DNA of 19,459 nucleotides, taken from Verrucomicrobiota bacterium (lineage in GTDB: Bacteria > Verrucomicrobiota > Verrucomicrobiia > Chthoniobacterales > UBA6821). The notes beneath the pieces were generated by a model. That model made no database searches. It was not told where the DNA came from and saw only the letters and a list, made by a program, of their open reading frames with translations. Position numbers and translations under genes: made by a program. Numbering within the stretch: position 1 is the stretch's first letter; each line of letters starts with the position of its first letter. The stretch spans positions 1 to 19,459 of the forward strand of contig VHCR01000003.1 in assembly GCA_016871655.1 (NCBI GenBank). The letters are read 5' to 3'. Positions 1 through 7,867 of this stretch are shown here, piece after piece.

Positions 1-1
1 T

Positions 2-757
2 TTTGCTAACGCAAACTGGGCTCTCCTTGTTGGAAGCGTTCCACGCAAAGCCGGAATGGAGCGCAAAGAACTTCTTGGCATCAACGGAAAAATTTTTGTC
101 GGCCAAGGTGCTGCGATCGCGAAGAATGCAGCCTCTGACATTCGCGTTCTTGTTGTGGGCAATCCGGCCAACACTAATTGTCTTATCGCGATGAGCAACG
201 CACCCGGAGTTCCCAAAGATCGTTGGCATGCGATGACACGCCTCGATGAAGATCGCGCGCGGAGTCTTATTGGAGCACGCGCTTGCGCTCATGCTCGCGA
301 TGTAAAAAAAATGACCATCTGGGGAAACCACTCCAGCACGCTCTATCCTGACTTTGAACATGCAACGATTCAAGGCCATGCCGTCACAGAAAAAATCACT
401 GATCGCTCTTGGCTTGAAACTGATTTCATCAAACAGGTCCAACAGCGAGGCGCCGCCATCATCGCGGCTCGCGGCCTCTCTTCTGCACTCTCCGCTGCCA
501 ATGCTGCCATCGAAACAGTTCGTTCGATTTGCGAACTCACTCCTGCTGACAATTGGCATAGCGTTGCGATCTGTTCGGACGGCAGCTATGGCGTTGATCC
601 TGGCTTGATCTCATCTTTTCCAACACGCTCTGACACAAAGCACCTTTCGATCATTGAAGGGCTCAGCATCTCTCCTTTTGCGCAATCAAAAATTGATCTC
701 ACGATCCAAGAACTGCGCGAAGAAAAAGCGATGGTTGCTGACTTGTTGCCAAAATAG
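2..757 (+). CDS. mdh: NAD-dependent malate dehydrogenase, 3' part (5' end outside window)
   Basis: It interconverts malate and oxaloacetate with NAD in the TCA cycle, in the cytoplasm. The frame is open from base 2, so the gene begins before the window and the N-terminal Rossmann nucleotide-binding half is missing. What remains starts inside the active-site loop region: VGSVPRKAGMERKELL corresponds to the family's PRGPGMER(K)DLL loop carrying substrate-binding arginines. It continues with VVGNPANTN (cofactor/substrate Asn), a RLDEDRA segment (family RLDxNRA) and IWGNHSSTLYPDF, whose His (bases 329-331) is the proton acceptor. This is the LDH-like 'type 2' MDH known from Chlamydia and many proteobacteria. 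One loop residue is Lys (PRKAG) where Gly is usual (PRGPG), and I cannot say whether it matters. An unrecognised gene follows after 29 bases with no clear terminator between. Confidence 0.93.
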   Translation, partial: FANANWALLVGSVPRKAGMERKELLGINGKIFVGQGAAIAKNAASDIRVLVVGNPANTNCLIAMSNAPGVPKDRWHAMTRLDEDRARSLIGARACAHARDVKKMTIWGNHSSTLYPDFEHATIQGHAVTEKITDRSWLETDFIKQVQQRGAAIIAARGLSSALSAANAAIETVRSICELTPADNWHSVAICSDGSYGVDPGLISSFPTRSDTKHLSIIEGLSISPFAQSKIDLTIQELREEKAMVADLLPK

Positions 758-786
758 TATCATGGAGGGGTCCAAACCATTGAGTT

Positions 787-2709
787 ATGCCCACCGCTAT
801 TTCTTCAAAATCACTCACGTTAGCTGATTTTCAGAATTTTTCTAAAGAACAGGCAACGAGTGATACAGCTATCATTGGGAAAAAATTTTTTGGGAGTGGT
901 GCAAAACAAATTTCCTCCTTGAACTTCCAATGGGCCTTTGGAGGGACTTCTGAAGTTGTTGCTGACTTTCAAAAAGCCTTGGCTCAAAAATATGGAAAAG
1001 AAATTGCTGATTTTGTTTTTTCTGATGACAACAGACAAGCTGCCTTATCAAAAGGCCTCAACAAAGAAACGATTGCTGCTGTTTTAAACAAAGCTGAACT
1101 CATCAGTAGCTCCGACTTTTTTTCCTATCGAAAAGCTATTCAGAGCAAACAAGAAACCATCAAGAGGTCAATCAAACAACTCCCAGAAGCTTCTCGCTCG
1201 AGCGCTAAACAGGCCTATCTTAAGAGCCAAGATGCTTGGGAAAATTGTGTTAATCTTTTTAACGCATTCTCCTTCGATCCTTCCCAGTCAAATCCTCAAA
1301 CTCTAAAAAACTATTTTGATGAGAGGTTACAATTTGTTGATCGACTCGCAAGAGAGATTATTCCAGAGAGTGAAAGCGCTACCATAGCCCAAGCAAAATC
1401 CGATACCACTGCTGCAAACGCTACCATAGCCCAAGCAGAAATCATCTTCCAAGAAGAGTTAGGCATGTCTGTAACAGAAAGTAGAAAATCAGCGGCCTCA
1501 TTGCGAGAAAGCTTAGGAGATCGGCTCTCTATGGAATTGATAGCAACGGCTGCTCAGCAGCGCCCATCGATTCATCAATTGAATGAGGATATTGAAAAAA
1601 TAGTAGCCGTAGTCGACGAAAGAACAAGCTCAGTTCTCTCAGGTCGTCGCAGCAGCACTGATAAACAATTTCTTGAAAATCTCAGCCTCATTCCAGAAGT
1701 CTTAAAAGCAAATTCTGATCGTCTCAGCGAACAAGTTCAGCCTTTTGTTAATCTTTTAGCTGATGCACCTCCAGAAAATTATTTTTATCTCAGTGATGAT
1801 GCCTCTCAAGCTGTTACCCTCCACTCTCCTCACGACACATCATCCTCGGCTCCTACGGAAGAACAACAACGCGCTGCTGCTCGTCGTTTCTTTTCTGCTT
1901 TAAAAGAATTTTATGGTGCAAACCTGATTAACAGCATTCTTCCCGTCGAGCAACAAGACCAACCTCTCACGGTTCAGCAAGCTCGTGAGGTTTTACATAG
2001 CCTTTGTAAGGCTTTTGAGTCTCTTAAAGATAATCCTATCATCATCACTCCGGAATACCTTGCTACACTTGCACACAATCAAGAAGCAGCCGCAGCAGCA
2101 CGAGAGAGCCATGAACAATTAGGGAAGGAAGGACAATCCTTAATTCGCAACCTCAGAGAAATGGGAATCTGCGGCATGATTTTCTCTGGAACAAAAATAG
2201 GACTTGCCGTTGCTGGCGTCTGCACCCCAACACTCCCATGGATTGCAATCGCTCTTGTTGCTGCAGCAGTCGATGGTTATGTTGTAGGACGTTTAGTCAC
2301 TCGAGAGGAAGGATTATCTGCAAGTGTCCAACATGAGGCTGGCACTGTGAGTGCTATTTCTACAACAGGGAGCGCTACAGGACTTATCGCAAGTCGCATC
2401 CTTCAACCTATCATTGGCGCTTATGTTCCTGAAATTGTTTCTAGCACTGCAGCAGAGTATGGTGGGAGCTATGTCGCCATTGCCTTACAGGAAGCGGCGC
2501 GCGGAGGTGCCAACTCAGCAACAACAGATGGTGTATTTCTGGAGCCTAGGATCGTTCGTTGGTTTCAGCTTGAACCTTACTTAGACAAGTTATTCACAGC
2601 GATTGGTACTGTTGGAGGACTGATGAGCGCCGGATCGCCATCGACAGGAACACCAGCATCCTCAGCATCGTTGAGCGGAGCATCTACGGGTGATCTCACA
2701 TCTTCTTAA
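787..2709 (+). CDS. Unrecognised 640-residue protein with helical body and C-terminal hydrophobic region
   Basis: I do not recognise this family. The first ~450 residues are polar and rich in Ala, Glu, Gln, Ser and Lys with few Gly or Pro, which suggests long helices or coiled coil. Bases 1378-1395 and 1420-1437 are an exact 18-base direct repeat at a 42-base offset, encoding two copies of ATIAQA. A strongly hydrophobic Gly/Ala-rich stretch begins near residue 459 (MGICGMIFSGTKIG) and runs to about 503, followed by a second Gly/Ser/Ala-rich moderately hydrophobic stretch near 515-565. The tail is Ser/Thr/Gly-rich. There is no signal peptide. Helices plus a central hydrophobic hairpin resemble secreted membrane-inserting proteins such as type III translocators, but that is inference from shape only. 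GGAGGGG (764-770) is a good Shine-Dalgarno core but lies 16 bases from the ATG, which is long. The 3' end overlaps the convergent heptose gene by 14 bases. Confidence 0.75.
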   Translation: MPTAISSKSLTLADFQNFSKEQATSDTAIIGKKFFGSGAKQISSLNFQWAFGGTSEVVADFQKALAQKYGKEIADFVFSDDNRQAALSKGLNKETIAAVLNKAELISSSDFFSYRKAIQSKQETIKRSIKQLPEASRSSAKQAYLKSQDAWENCVNLFNAFSFDPSQSNPQTLKNYFDERLQFVDRLAREIIPESESATIAQAKSDTTAANATIAQAEIIFQEELGMSVTESRKSAASLRESLGDRLSMELIATAAQQRPSIHQLNEDIEKIVAVVDERTSSVLSGRRSSTDKQFLENLSLIPEVLKANSDRLSEQVQPFVNLLADAPPENYFYLSDDASQAVTLHSPHDTSSSAPTEEQQRAAARRFFSALKEFYGANLINSILPVEQQDQPLTVQQAREVLHSLCKAFESLKDNPIIITPEYLATLAHNQEAAAAARESHEQLGKEGQSLIRNLREMGICGMIFSGTKIGLAVAGVCTPTLPWIAIALVAAAVDGYVVGRLVTREEGLSASVQHEAGTVSAISTTGSATGLIASRILQPIIGAYVPEIVSSTAAEYGGSYVAIALQEAARGGANSATTDGVFLEPRIVRWFQLEPYLDKLFTAIGTVGGLMSAGSPSTGTPASSASLSGASTGDLTSS

Positions 2710-3163
2710 TCAAGGAAGTTGTCGATCGTCCTTCCACTAACGGCAAAATTTTTACTTGAGCTCCACAAACCCTCAAAGCCTCGCGCTCGCTGACATCTAG
2801 GCTCTCGATCGTGTAGTCACCTCCCTTGGCATAAATGGAAGGTTTTAACTTTTTGATCACCTCCGTTACGCGTTTTTCATTAAAGATCGTGACATGATCG
2901 ACGCAACGCAACGCCGCTACCACTTCCGCACGATCGTTCTCGGAATTAAGTGGACGCGTGGGACCTTTGAGTTCGCGCACTGATCGATCGCTGTTGACCG
3001 CAATGAGCAAACCATCCCCCAAAGCGCGCGCTTGCTGTAAGTAACGCACATGCCCGGTATGTAAAAGGTCAAAGCAACCGTTAGTTAAAACAAGGCGTTG
3101 CTTTTTTTGACGATATTTTTCCCCTAGCGATTCAAGTTGATCCGAACTGACAAAATATTCCAT
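2696..3163 (-). CDS. hldC: D-glycero-beta-D-manno-heptose 1-phosphate adenylyltransferase (stand-alone)
   Basis: This enzyme transfers AMP from ATP to heptose 1-phosphate to give ADP-heptose, the donor for the lipopolysaccharide inner core. At 155 residues it matches the C-terminal domain of bifunctional HldE (RfaE), without the kinase domain. The nucleotidyltransferase signature TNGCFDLLHTGH (residues 27-38) has the HxGH ATP-binding motif, and the C-terminal GRSTTSLI segment (from 145) is the family's STT motif. A longer reading frame reaches 3223, but its ATG lies in the loop of the 3196-3233 hairpin and the extra residues do not resemble the family. ATG at 3163, with an adjacent in-frame GTG, is therefore preferred, although no good ribosome binding site is seen. 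The heptose kinase and isomerase are not in this window. The symbol depends on nomenclature (hldC, rfaE2 or the HldE C-domain). Confidence 0.88.
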   Translation of the reverse strand: MEYFVSSDQLESLGEKYRQKKQRLVLTNGCFDLLHTGHVRYLQQARALGDGLLIAVNSDRSVRELKGPTRPLNSENDRAEVVAALRCVDHVTIFNEKRVTEVIKKLKPSIYAKGGDYTIESLDVSEREALRVCGAQVKILPLVEGRSTTSLIKKM

Positions 3164-3195
3164 CACTTTAAAAAAACAGAAATCATCACAAAGCA

Positions 3196-3233
3196 AAAGA
3201 GCTTTTTGGAATATTTCATCCAAAAAGCTCTTT
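3196..3233. terminator. Strong hairpin, probable bidirectional rho-independent terminator
   Basis: Fifteen perfectly paired bases (3196-3210 with 3219-3233) enclose an 8-base loop. On the plus strand the stem is followed by GTTTTTTAATTT, a classic U-tract. On the minus strand it is preceded by an A-tract and followed by the weaker TGCTTTG. It lies between the secreted-protein gene (ending at 3264, minus) and hldC (starting at 3163, minus). It could end the former's transcript and also stop plus-strand read-through from the mdh side. Confidence 0.75.
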
Positions 3234-3263
3234 GTTTTTTAATTTAGATCGTTCTAAAAAGAC

Positions 3264-3914
3264 TTACGCTGAAACAGTAGACGGAGCAGAACTGTTGTCG
3301 GAATCACTTACAGGATCAACTCCTGCTGAACCATCAGTTGATGTATCGACTGGAGAGTCGACAGGTTGAGTGACCGAAGTATCATCCGAGGGAGTTGTTG
3401 GAGCAACTACTGGAGTATCACTAGGAGGAGTTACAGGCGTATCAGTAGAAGTATTAGCCGGCGGCGTAGCTGGTGTATCATTTACTGTTGAATCATCTCC
3501 TTTTGGAGCTTGGTCTTTTAACCATGCTACAAACTCTTTTTGAATATCTTCTGTCGCAACAGCAACAATCCGGTCATTTTCATGACCAGGAATCACGGAG
3601 TACTTATATCCCGACCCTACGAGATAGCCATTACTCCATCCTGAACGGAAAATAGCAGCGTCCGAAGAAGCCCAAAGATCGTGACTTGTTTTCATAAAAG
3701 AGCTGTCATAATAGGATGACTCAAGCCAGGAGGAATCACTTGAAGCTTTCGAATTCAAAAAATCACAATAGACAGGCGCCAGGACAGGAGCTTGATCAGA
3801 ACCAATCTCAAAATTATTGTCAGTTCCAAGATCTGCTGTAAATCCAGAAGCGAGAGAAAGCACTCCTAGTAAAAGAAGAGTCATGATCCGACTATATTTG
3901 GTTATTTTTTTCAT
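3264..3914 (-). CDS. Small exported protein with Thr/Pro/Asp-rich C-terminal tail, function unknown
   Basis: This 216-residue protein is not recognised. Residues 1 to about 27 form a Sec signal peptide: basic MKKITKYSR, hydrophobic MTLLLLGVLSLA, then a small-residue cleavage region ASGFTA. The middle (about 30-135) is a compact Ser/Tyr/Trp-containing domain of unknown fold with segments such as VIPGHENDRIVAV and EFVAWLKDQ. From about 138 to the end the chain is low-complexity, with degenerate TPxTPPSDTP / DTSVTQPVDSP repeats. This is typical of an unstructured, acidic surface or wall-spanning linker. There is no lipobox Cys and no sorting signal. A sigma70-like promoter lies 49-77 bases upstream of the ATG; no clear Shine-Dalgarno is seen (AACCTAAAAAAC precedes the start). 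The transcript probably ends at the 3196-3233 hairpin. Confidence 0.8.
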   Translation of the reverse strand: MKKITKYSRIMTLLLLGVLSLASGFTADLGTDNNFEIGSDQAPVLAPVYCDFLNSKASSDSSWLESSYYDSSFMKTSHDLWASSDAAIFRSGWSNGYLVGSGYKYSVIPGHENDRIVAVATEDIQKEFVAWLKDQAPKGDDSTVNDTPATPPANTSTDTPVTPPSDTPVVAPTTPSDDTSVTQPVDSPVDTSTDGSAGVDPVSDSDNSSAPSTVSA

Positions 3915-3962
3915 GTTTTTTAGGTTTTTTAGGTTTTAATAATAGTGACTACTATCAATCAC

Positions 3963-3991
3963 ATAACACATAAATCTATTTATTCTTTCAA
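3963..3991 (-). promoter_or_regulatory. Predicted sigma70-type promoter for the secreted Thr/Pro/Asp-rich protein
   Basis: Read on the minus strand, TTGAAA (3986-3991) and TGTTAT (3963-3968) are separated by exactly 17 bases. Initiation would be expected near 3956, giving a leader of about 40 bases before the ATG at 3914. The region is AT-rich, so a chance match is possible. Confidence 0.5.
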
Positions 3992-4050
3992 ACAATTTTT
4001 TTACTTCTTGCTTTTTATTTTTCTCCTCACTGCCTTTTTTCTGAACTTTT

Positions 4051-6084
4051 TTGTACTCTTTAACGACCGTGTTTTTTTCTTCATTCCAACAAGCGTGGCA
4101 AAACTCGAGGATTGCCCATCTCCTTCGAAAATTAAAGACCTGTGATCATTGCCATCATCCTCACAATAATTCTGACAAAGAAGAGTATCCCTTTCTTTTT
4201 GCGCTCGCCGGTTCTTGCCTGATCTTTGGAGTGCTTGGATTGTGTTCGGAATTTTATTTTCACTCTTCTTCAAGCGAGCTGCTCTGCTACGCCATTGCCT
4301 ATCTCGCCGGAGGCTGGGATGCTGCGATCAATACATGGCAGCAACTCAAAAAAAAGGAACTTGATATTCATTTTTTGATGTTGGCCGTTGCGGTAGGCGC
4401 CGCCTCGATCGGATCGTGGCGTGAAGGAGCCTTGCTGCTTTTTCTTTTCTCGGCTTCAGGAGCAATGGAACATTTTGCAATGGGTCGCACCAAAAAAGCG
4501 ATCGATGCCTTGTTTCGTGGCGCTCCTAAAACAGCCCGCGTCCTGCGCGATGGAAAAGAAGAACAAGTTTCTGTCGAGTCACTCACACCAGGCATGATCG
4601 TTCTGGTCACCACGGGGGAGCAAATTCCTGCTGACTTAGAAATCGTGAAAGGCGAGAGCGCCTGCGATGAGTCGAACCTGACCGGAGAAGCGATGCCCGT
4701 CAAAAAAACGCGAGGCGATACCGCCTTGTCAGGAACGATTAACTTGTGGGGTGTTATCGAAGGACGCGTCTTACGTCCTGCGAGTGAGAGCTCGTTACAA
4801 AAAATTATCCGTCTCATTCAAGAGGCTCAAAAACTGAAAGCTCCATCGCAACGTTTCACCGATCGTTTTGGCACGAGCTACACGCTCCTCATCTTGACGC
4901 TCTGCACAGTCATGTTTTTTGTTTGGTGGTTACTTCTGAAGTATCCTCCTTTTTTTACTAGTAATCATGTCGAGAGTGCTTTTTATCGGACGATGACGCT
5001 CCTCGTTGTAGCCTCGCCTTGCGCCTTGGTAATCTCCGTTCCCTCCGCAATCCTCTCCGCTATTGCCAGCGGAGCTCAGCGAGGCATCCTTTATCGTGGT
5101 GGTGCAGCAATTGAAACGTTGTCACAAGTTTCTGTCGTCGCATTCGATAAAACGGGAACGATCACATCGGGAAATTTAACATTATCGATCATTGACTGCT
5201 TCCAAGGCAGCGACGAACAATTCAAAAACATCGCCTACAACTTAGCTCGACTCTCAGAGCATCCTCTCTCTCTCGCCATCCGAAGAACTGCTGCCATGTG
5301 GCCTGTCACGACGAAGGAAGTAGAAAAATTTGAAACTCTCCTCGGCCTTGGCGTCAAAGCGATGATTGAGGGAGCTCCCTATGTTATGGGAAGTTTTCGT
5401 TTGATTCAGCAGTTAAATTTGTCTTCAACTTCCACTTCCGACTTCAACTCCTTCACAGCAGGACAAGGAGCTGTCGTTTGGGTCGCTGGCAATGGCCTCC
5501 TCGGTCGGATGATCTTTACTGATGATATTCGCGAAGAAGCAGCTATCACTTTAAGAGAACTCCATCAGGATGGAATCCGAACCATTATGCTAACAGGCGA
5601 TCACCGTGCTGCTGCTGAAATGACCGGGAATAAAGTTGGCGTGGGAGAAATTTTGTCAGAGCTTTCTCCTGAACAAAAAGTCGCCGCTATTGAAAAATTT
5701 AAACAAGCAGGTCGTATCCGTGTTGCGATGATCGGTGATGGTGTGAATGATGCCCCGTGCCTTGCCGCAGCTGATGTGGGCGTTGCCATGGGAGCGCGTG
5801 GCTCCGATGCAGCATTGGAACAAGCTGAGATTGTTTTAATGAATGATCGTCTCGAGAATTTTTCATTGGCACGTTTCATTAGCCAAAAAGCACGTCGTAT
5901 TATTTATCAAAATATCACCGTTGCTCTCGGAACCGTGCTTATCATGGTGACCTCCGCTGCCTTGATGCAAGTCCCATTAACACTGGGTGTTGCTGCTCAT
6001 GAAGGAAGTACTCTCCTCGTCGTACTCAACAGTCTTCGCTTGCTTCGCCTACAACTCCCGAAGAAAAATTTTGAGAAAAATTAA
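4051..6084 (+). CDS. P1B-4-type heavy-metal-translocating P-type ATPase
   Basis: This inner-membrane ATPase exports transition-metal ions. All P-type landmarks are present: TGEA actuator motif (211-214), SPC ion-site motif in a membrane helix (322-324), DKTGT with phosphorylated Asp366, HP motif of P1B pumps (404-405) and GDGVND hinge (562-567). SPC instead of CPC, together with HEGST...NSLRLL in the last helix (His650), marks subgroup P1B-4 (CoaT-like; Co, Fe, Zn or related divalent metals). It is not a CPC copper or CPC zinc/cadmium pump. There is no HMA domain. Instead, the short cytosolic N-terminus has a Cys/His cluster, TCDHCHHPH (residues 30-38), that could bind metal. The start is uncertain: TTG at 4051 gives the longest frame (in-frame stop at 4042-4044) and GTG at 4069 is possible. 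Neither has a Shine-Dalgarno, and the first in-frame ATG is too far in. The lipoprotein phosphatase gene follows after 44 bases. Confidence 0.92.
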   Translation: MYSLTTVFFSSFQQAWQNSRIAHLLRKLKTCDHCHHPHNNSDKEEYPFLFALAGSCLIFGVLGLCSEFYFHSSSSELLCYAIAYLAGGWDAAINTWQQLKKKELDIHFLMLAVAVGAASIGSWREGALLLFLFSASGAMEHFAMGRTKKAIDALFRGAPKTARVLRDGKEEQVSVESLTPGMIVLVTTGEQIPADLEIVKGESACDESNLTGEAMPVKKTRGDTALSGTINLWGVIEGRVLRPASESSLQKIIRLIQEAQKLKAPSQRFTDRFGTSYTLLILTLCTVMFFVWWLLLKYPPFFTSNHVESAFYRTMTLLVVASPCALVISVPSAILSAIASGAQRGILYRGGAAIETLSQVSVVAFDKTGTITSGNLTLSIIDCFQGSDEQFKNIAYNLARLSEHPLSLAIRRTAAMWPVTTKEVEKFETLLGLGVKAMIEGAPYVMGSFRLIQQLNLSSTSTSDFNSFTAGQGAVVWVAGNGLLGRMIFTDDIREEAAITLRELHQDGIRTIMLTGDHRAAAEMTGNKVGVGEILSELSPEQKVAAIEKFKQAGRIRVAMIGDGVNDAPCLAAADVGVAMGARGSDAALEQAEIVLMNDRLENFSLARFISQKARRIIYQNITVALGTVLIMVTSAALMQVPLTLGVAAHEGSTLLVVLNSLRLLRLQLPKKNFEKN

Positions 6085-6128
6085 TTTTTCTTCTGCAAAA
6101 ACATCATTCTTGGATTATTATTTTTATC

Positions 6129-7301
6129 ATGAAATTGAAACTTTCCCTCCGCTCTCCAAGCTTATTGTTGTTAGCTCTTTTTTTGCTCCTGTCCACAGGA
6201 TGTTCTCTAACACATGCAGGCAACTCTGACTCCATTCCTGCTTCTTCGACAATTGGGAATATTTCGACCCCACATGGAAAACTTATTTTTGCTGTAGATC
6301 TCATTCGACATGGTGATCGAAATCCTCTCATGGAAATCCCTACAGCTCCTCACACTTGGCAAGGAGGACTTGAGGAACTTACTAAAAAAGGAATTGACCA
6401 AGAATTTGCTTTAGGAAAACAATTAAGCAATCGCTATATCACGCAATCGAACCTCCTGCCTGATCATTATCTTCCAGAAACGATGGAAGCCCGATCAACG
6501 GGTTTAAATAGAACCATCATGAGTGCTAACTCCGCTCTCATGGGGCTTTATTTTGGCACTGGTCCGTTAAGCATTTCGGGATGCCCTATTATTCCGACGC
6601 ACAACCGTCCTAGAACTCAAGAAGATTTACTCTTCCCCGATAATGATTTTAACTTCAATTTTCATGACTTATTTCAATCGGTCATTACTTCTTCACAACA
6701 ATGGCAAGAAAAAGAACAGTCACTTAAGGGCAACTTTGAACGCTGGAGCAAAGCAACTGGAGTTCCCATCACACAACTTTATGATTTAAAAAACCTAGGA
6801 GACACGCTTTTTATTTATCAGCTCAACAAAATTCCCATGCCTCCCCTTCTCAGCAAGGAGGATACCACCACAATTATTAATGCAGGACTATGGGCAACTT
6901 GTTTTGTTTTTCAAAATAAGACCGTCGGCCAAGCAGCAGCAGCCAATCTGCTTCAAGAAATTAACAACTCATTTCAAAATGCCACTCAACCTACTCAACC
7001 TCTTCGCTATCGTCTCTACTGTGGACATGACAGCACGTTATTGGTTCTTATGACCGCCTTAGGAGCAACAACTCCCTTAACTACGATTCCTCCGTACGCT
7101 TCCGATTTGAATTTAGAACTCTTTGACGAAGGCAATGGAACCTATACCGTTCAAGTCACACTGAACAATCAACCAGTCATCTTGAACTGCAGTGGAAAGA
7201 ATACGTGCACCTTGGACCAGTTAAAATCATTAAGCGACAGCGCCTCTGCCCAACTCAAAAAAATTCAGGCTTTGCAAGCGCAGGCTTTGGAAACGCACTA
7301 G
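6129..7301 (+). CDS. Lipoprotein of the histidine acid phosphatase family
   Basis: This is a secreted phosphomonoesterase of histidine phosphatase branch 2 (acid phosphatase/phytase type), probably anchored on the periplasmic side of a membrane. The N-terminus is a lipoprotein signal peptide ending in LLLSTGC, with Cys25 as the expected lipidation site. The catalytic motif RHGDRNP (residues 60-66) supplies the nucleophilic His61. The C-terminal proton-donor motif is GHDST, with His300-Asp301. The length of 390 is normal for the family. The preferred substrate cannot be read from the sequence; membrane-associated acid phosphatases of this type occur in intracellular bacteria such as Legionella. 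It lies 44 bases after the metal ATPase on the same strand and may be co-transcribed. Its stop codon shares the 4-base palindrome CTAG (7298-7301) with that of the convergent AMMECR1 gene. No clear ribosome binding site is seen. Confidence 0.9.
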   Translation: MKLKLSLRSPSLLLLALFLLLSTGCSLTHAGNSDSIPASSTIGNISTPHGKLIFAVDLIRHGDRNPLMEIPTAPHTWQGGLEELTKKGIDQEFALGKQLSNRYITQSNLLPDHYLPETMEARSTGLNRTIMSANSALMGLYFGTGPLSISGCPIIPTHNRPRTQEDLLFPDNDFNFNFHDLFQSVITSSQQWQEKEQSLKGNFERWSKATGVPITQLYDLKNLGDTLFIYQLNKIPMPPLLSKEDTTTIINAGLWATCFVFQNKTVGQAAAANLLQEINNSFQNATQPTQPLRYRLYCGHDSTLLVLMTALGATTPLTTIPPYASDLNLELFDEGNGTYTVQVTLNNQPVILNCSGKNTCTLDQLKSLSDSASAQLKKIQALQAQALETH

Positions 7302-7867
7302 TTTTTTTCTTGCATCATTTCTGACTCAAAAATTTCAAACCAGGCCTCTGCTGCTTCCCATGCTGTTGCAGGAAAGCCTGCTTTCAAAGCTAGCTGCGAA
7401 AGAGTTTGTCGTAGATCCCAATGAAAAGTCAGTGGCACTGAGGGAAGAAAAACAGATTGAGCATTTCCTAAGTGGAAAATAATTCCATCGCGACCAAGTT
7501 GAATCTGTTCGTAAGAGGCAATTTTTTTCGGGAGCGTGAGAATATTAATTTCTAAAGCAATGTCAGAAAGCTCTTCTTCTCTAACCCGAGAAAAACGTGG
7601 ATCGCGAGCTGCGGCAGCCACGGTGTTTTGAATGATAGCTTGATACAACGGCTGCACTGGACGAATAGTCCCAATACAACCTCGTAACATCTTTTCTGTT
7701 CCTTGGATGAGATACAACGTAACAAAGGCTCCGCAAGGCTCTTGCAATACAGTACTCAAGGGGATACCTAGTGATTCCACCGATGGCAATTGCCCTCGTT
7801 TTACAAATTCTTCCAATGTTACACGAGCTAACATCATCAAATTTTTTTGGTCATTTTTTGAGATCAT
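7298..7867 (-). CDS. AMMECR1-domain protein (AmmeMemoRadiSam system protein A type)
   Basis: This 189-residue protein is a full-length AMMECR1-domain protein. It carries the family signature LRGCIG (residues 61-66), followed by YQAIIQNTVAAAARDPRF and then ELSDIALEINILT, both typical conserved blocks. The biochemical role of the bacterial family is not settled. It is usually encoded beside a Memo-family protein and a radical-SAM enzyme. Its ATG overlaps the stop of the upstream Memo gene in an ATGA junction (7864-7867), so the two are almost certainly co-translated and probably act together. No radical-SAM gene follows: the next gene downstream is the convergent phosphatase. Confidence 0.92.
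   Translation of the reverse strand: MISKNDQKNLMMLARVTLEEFVKRGQLPSVESLGIPLSTVLQEPCGAFVTLYLIQGTEKMLRGCIGTIRPVQPLYQAIIQNTVAAAARDPRFSRVREEELSDIALEINILTLPKKIASYEQIQLGRDGIIFHLGNAQSVFLPSVPLTFHWDLRQTLSQLALKAGFPATAWEAAEAWFEIFESEMMQEKN

Noticed and set aside
3164..3223. N-terminal extension of the heptose adenylyltransferase to an ATG at 3223
   Set aside because: The start codon would lie in the loop of a strong hairpin, and the added residues do not match the family, whose domain begins near 3163.
3945..4145. Hydrophobic Phe-rich plus-strand frame before and into the metal ATPase
   Set aside because: It is a product of T-rich intergenic DNA, has no ribosome binding site and overlaps the ATPase N-terminus in another frame.
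4368..4817. 149-codon minus-strand frame opposite the metal ATPase, and a similar 92-codon one at 5601-5879
   Set aside because: Both lie antisense to strongly conserved ATPase motifs and encode Ser/Arg/Pro-rich chains typical of shadow frames.
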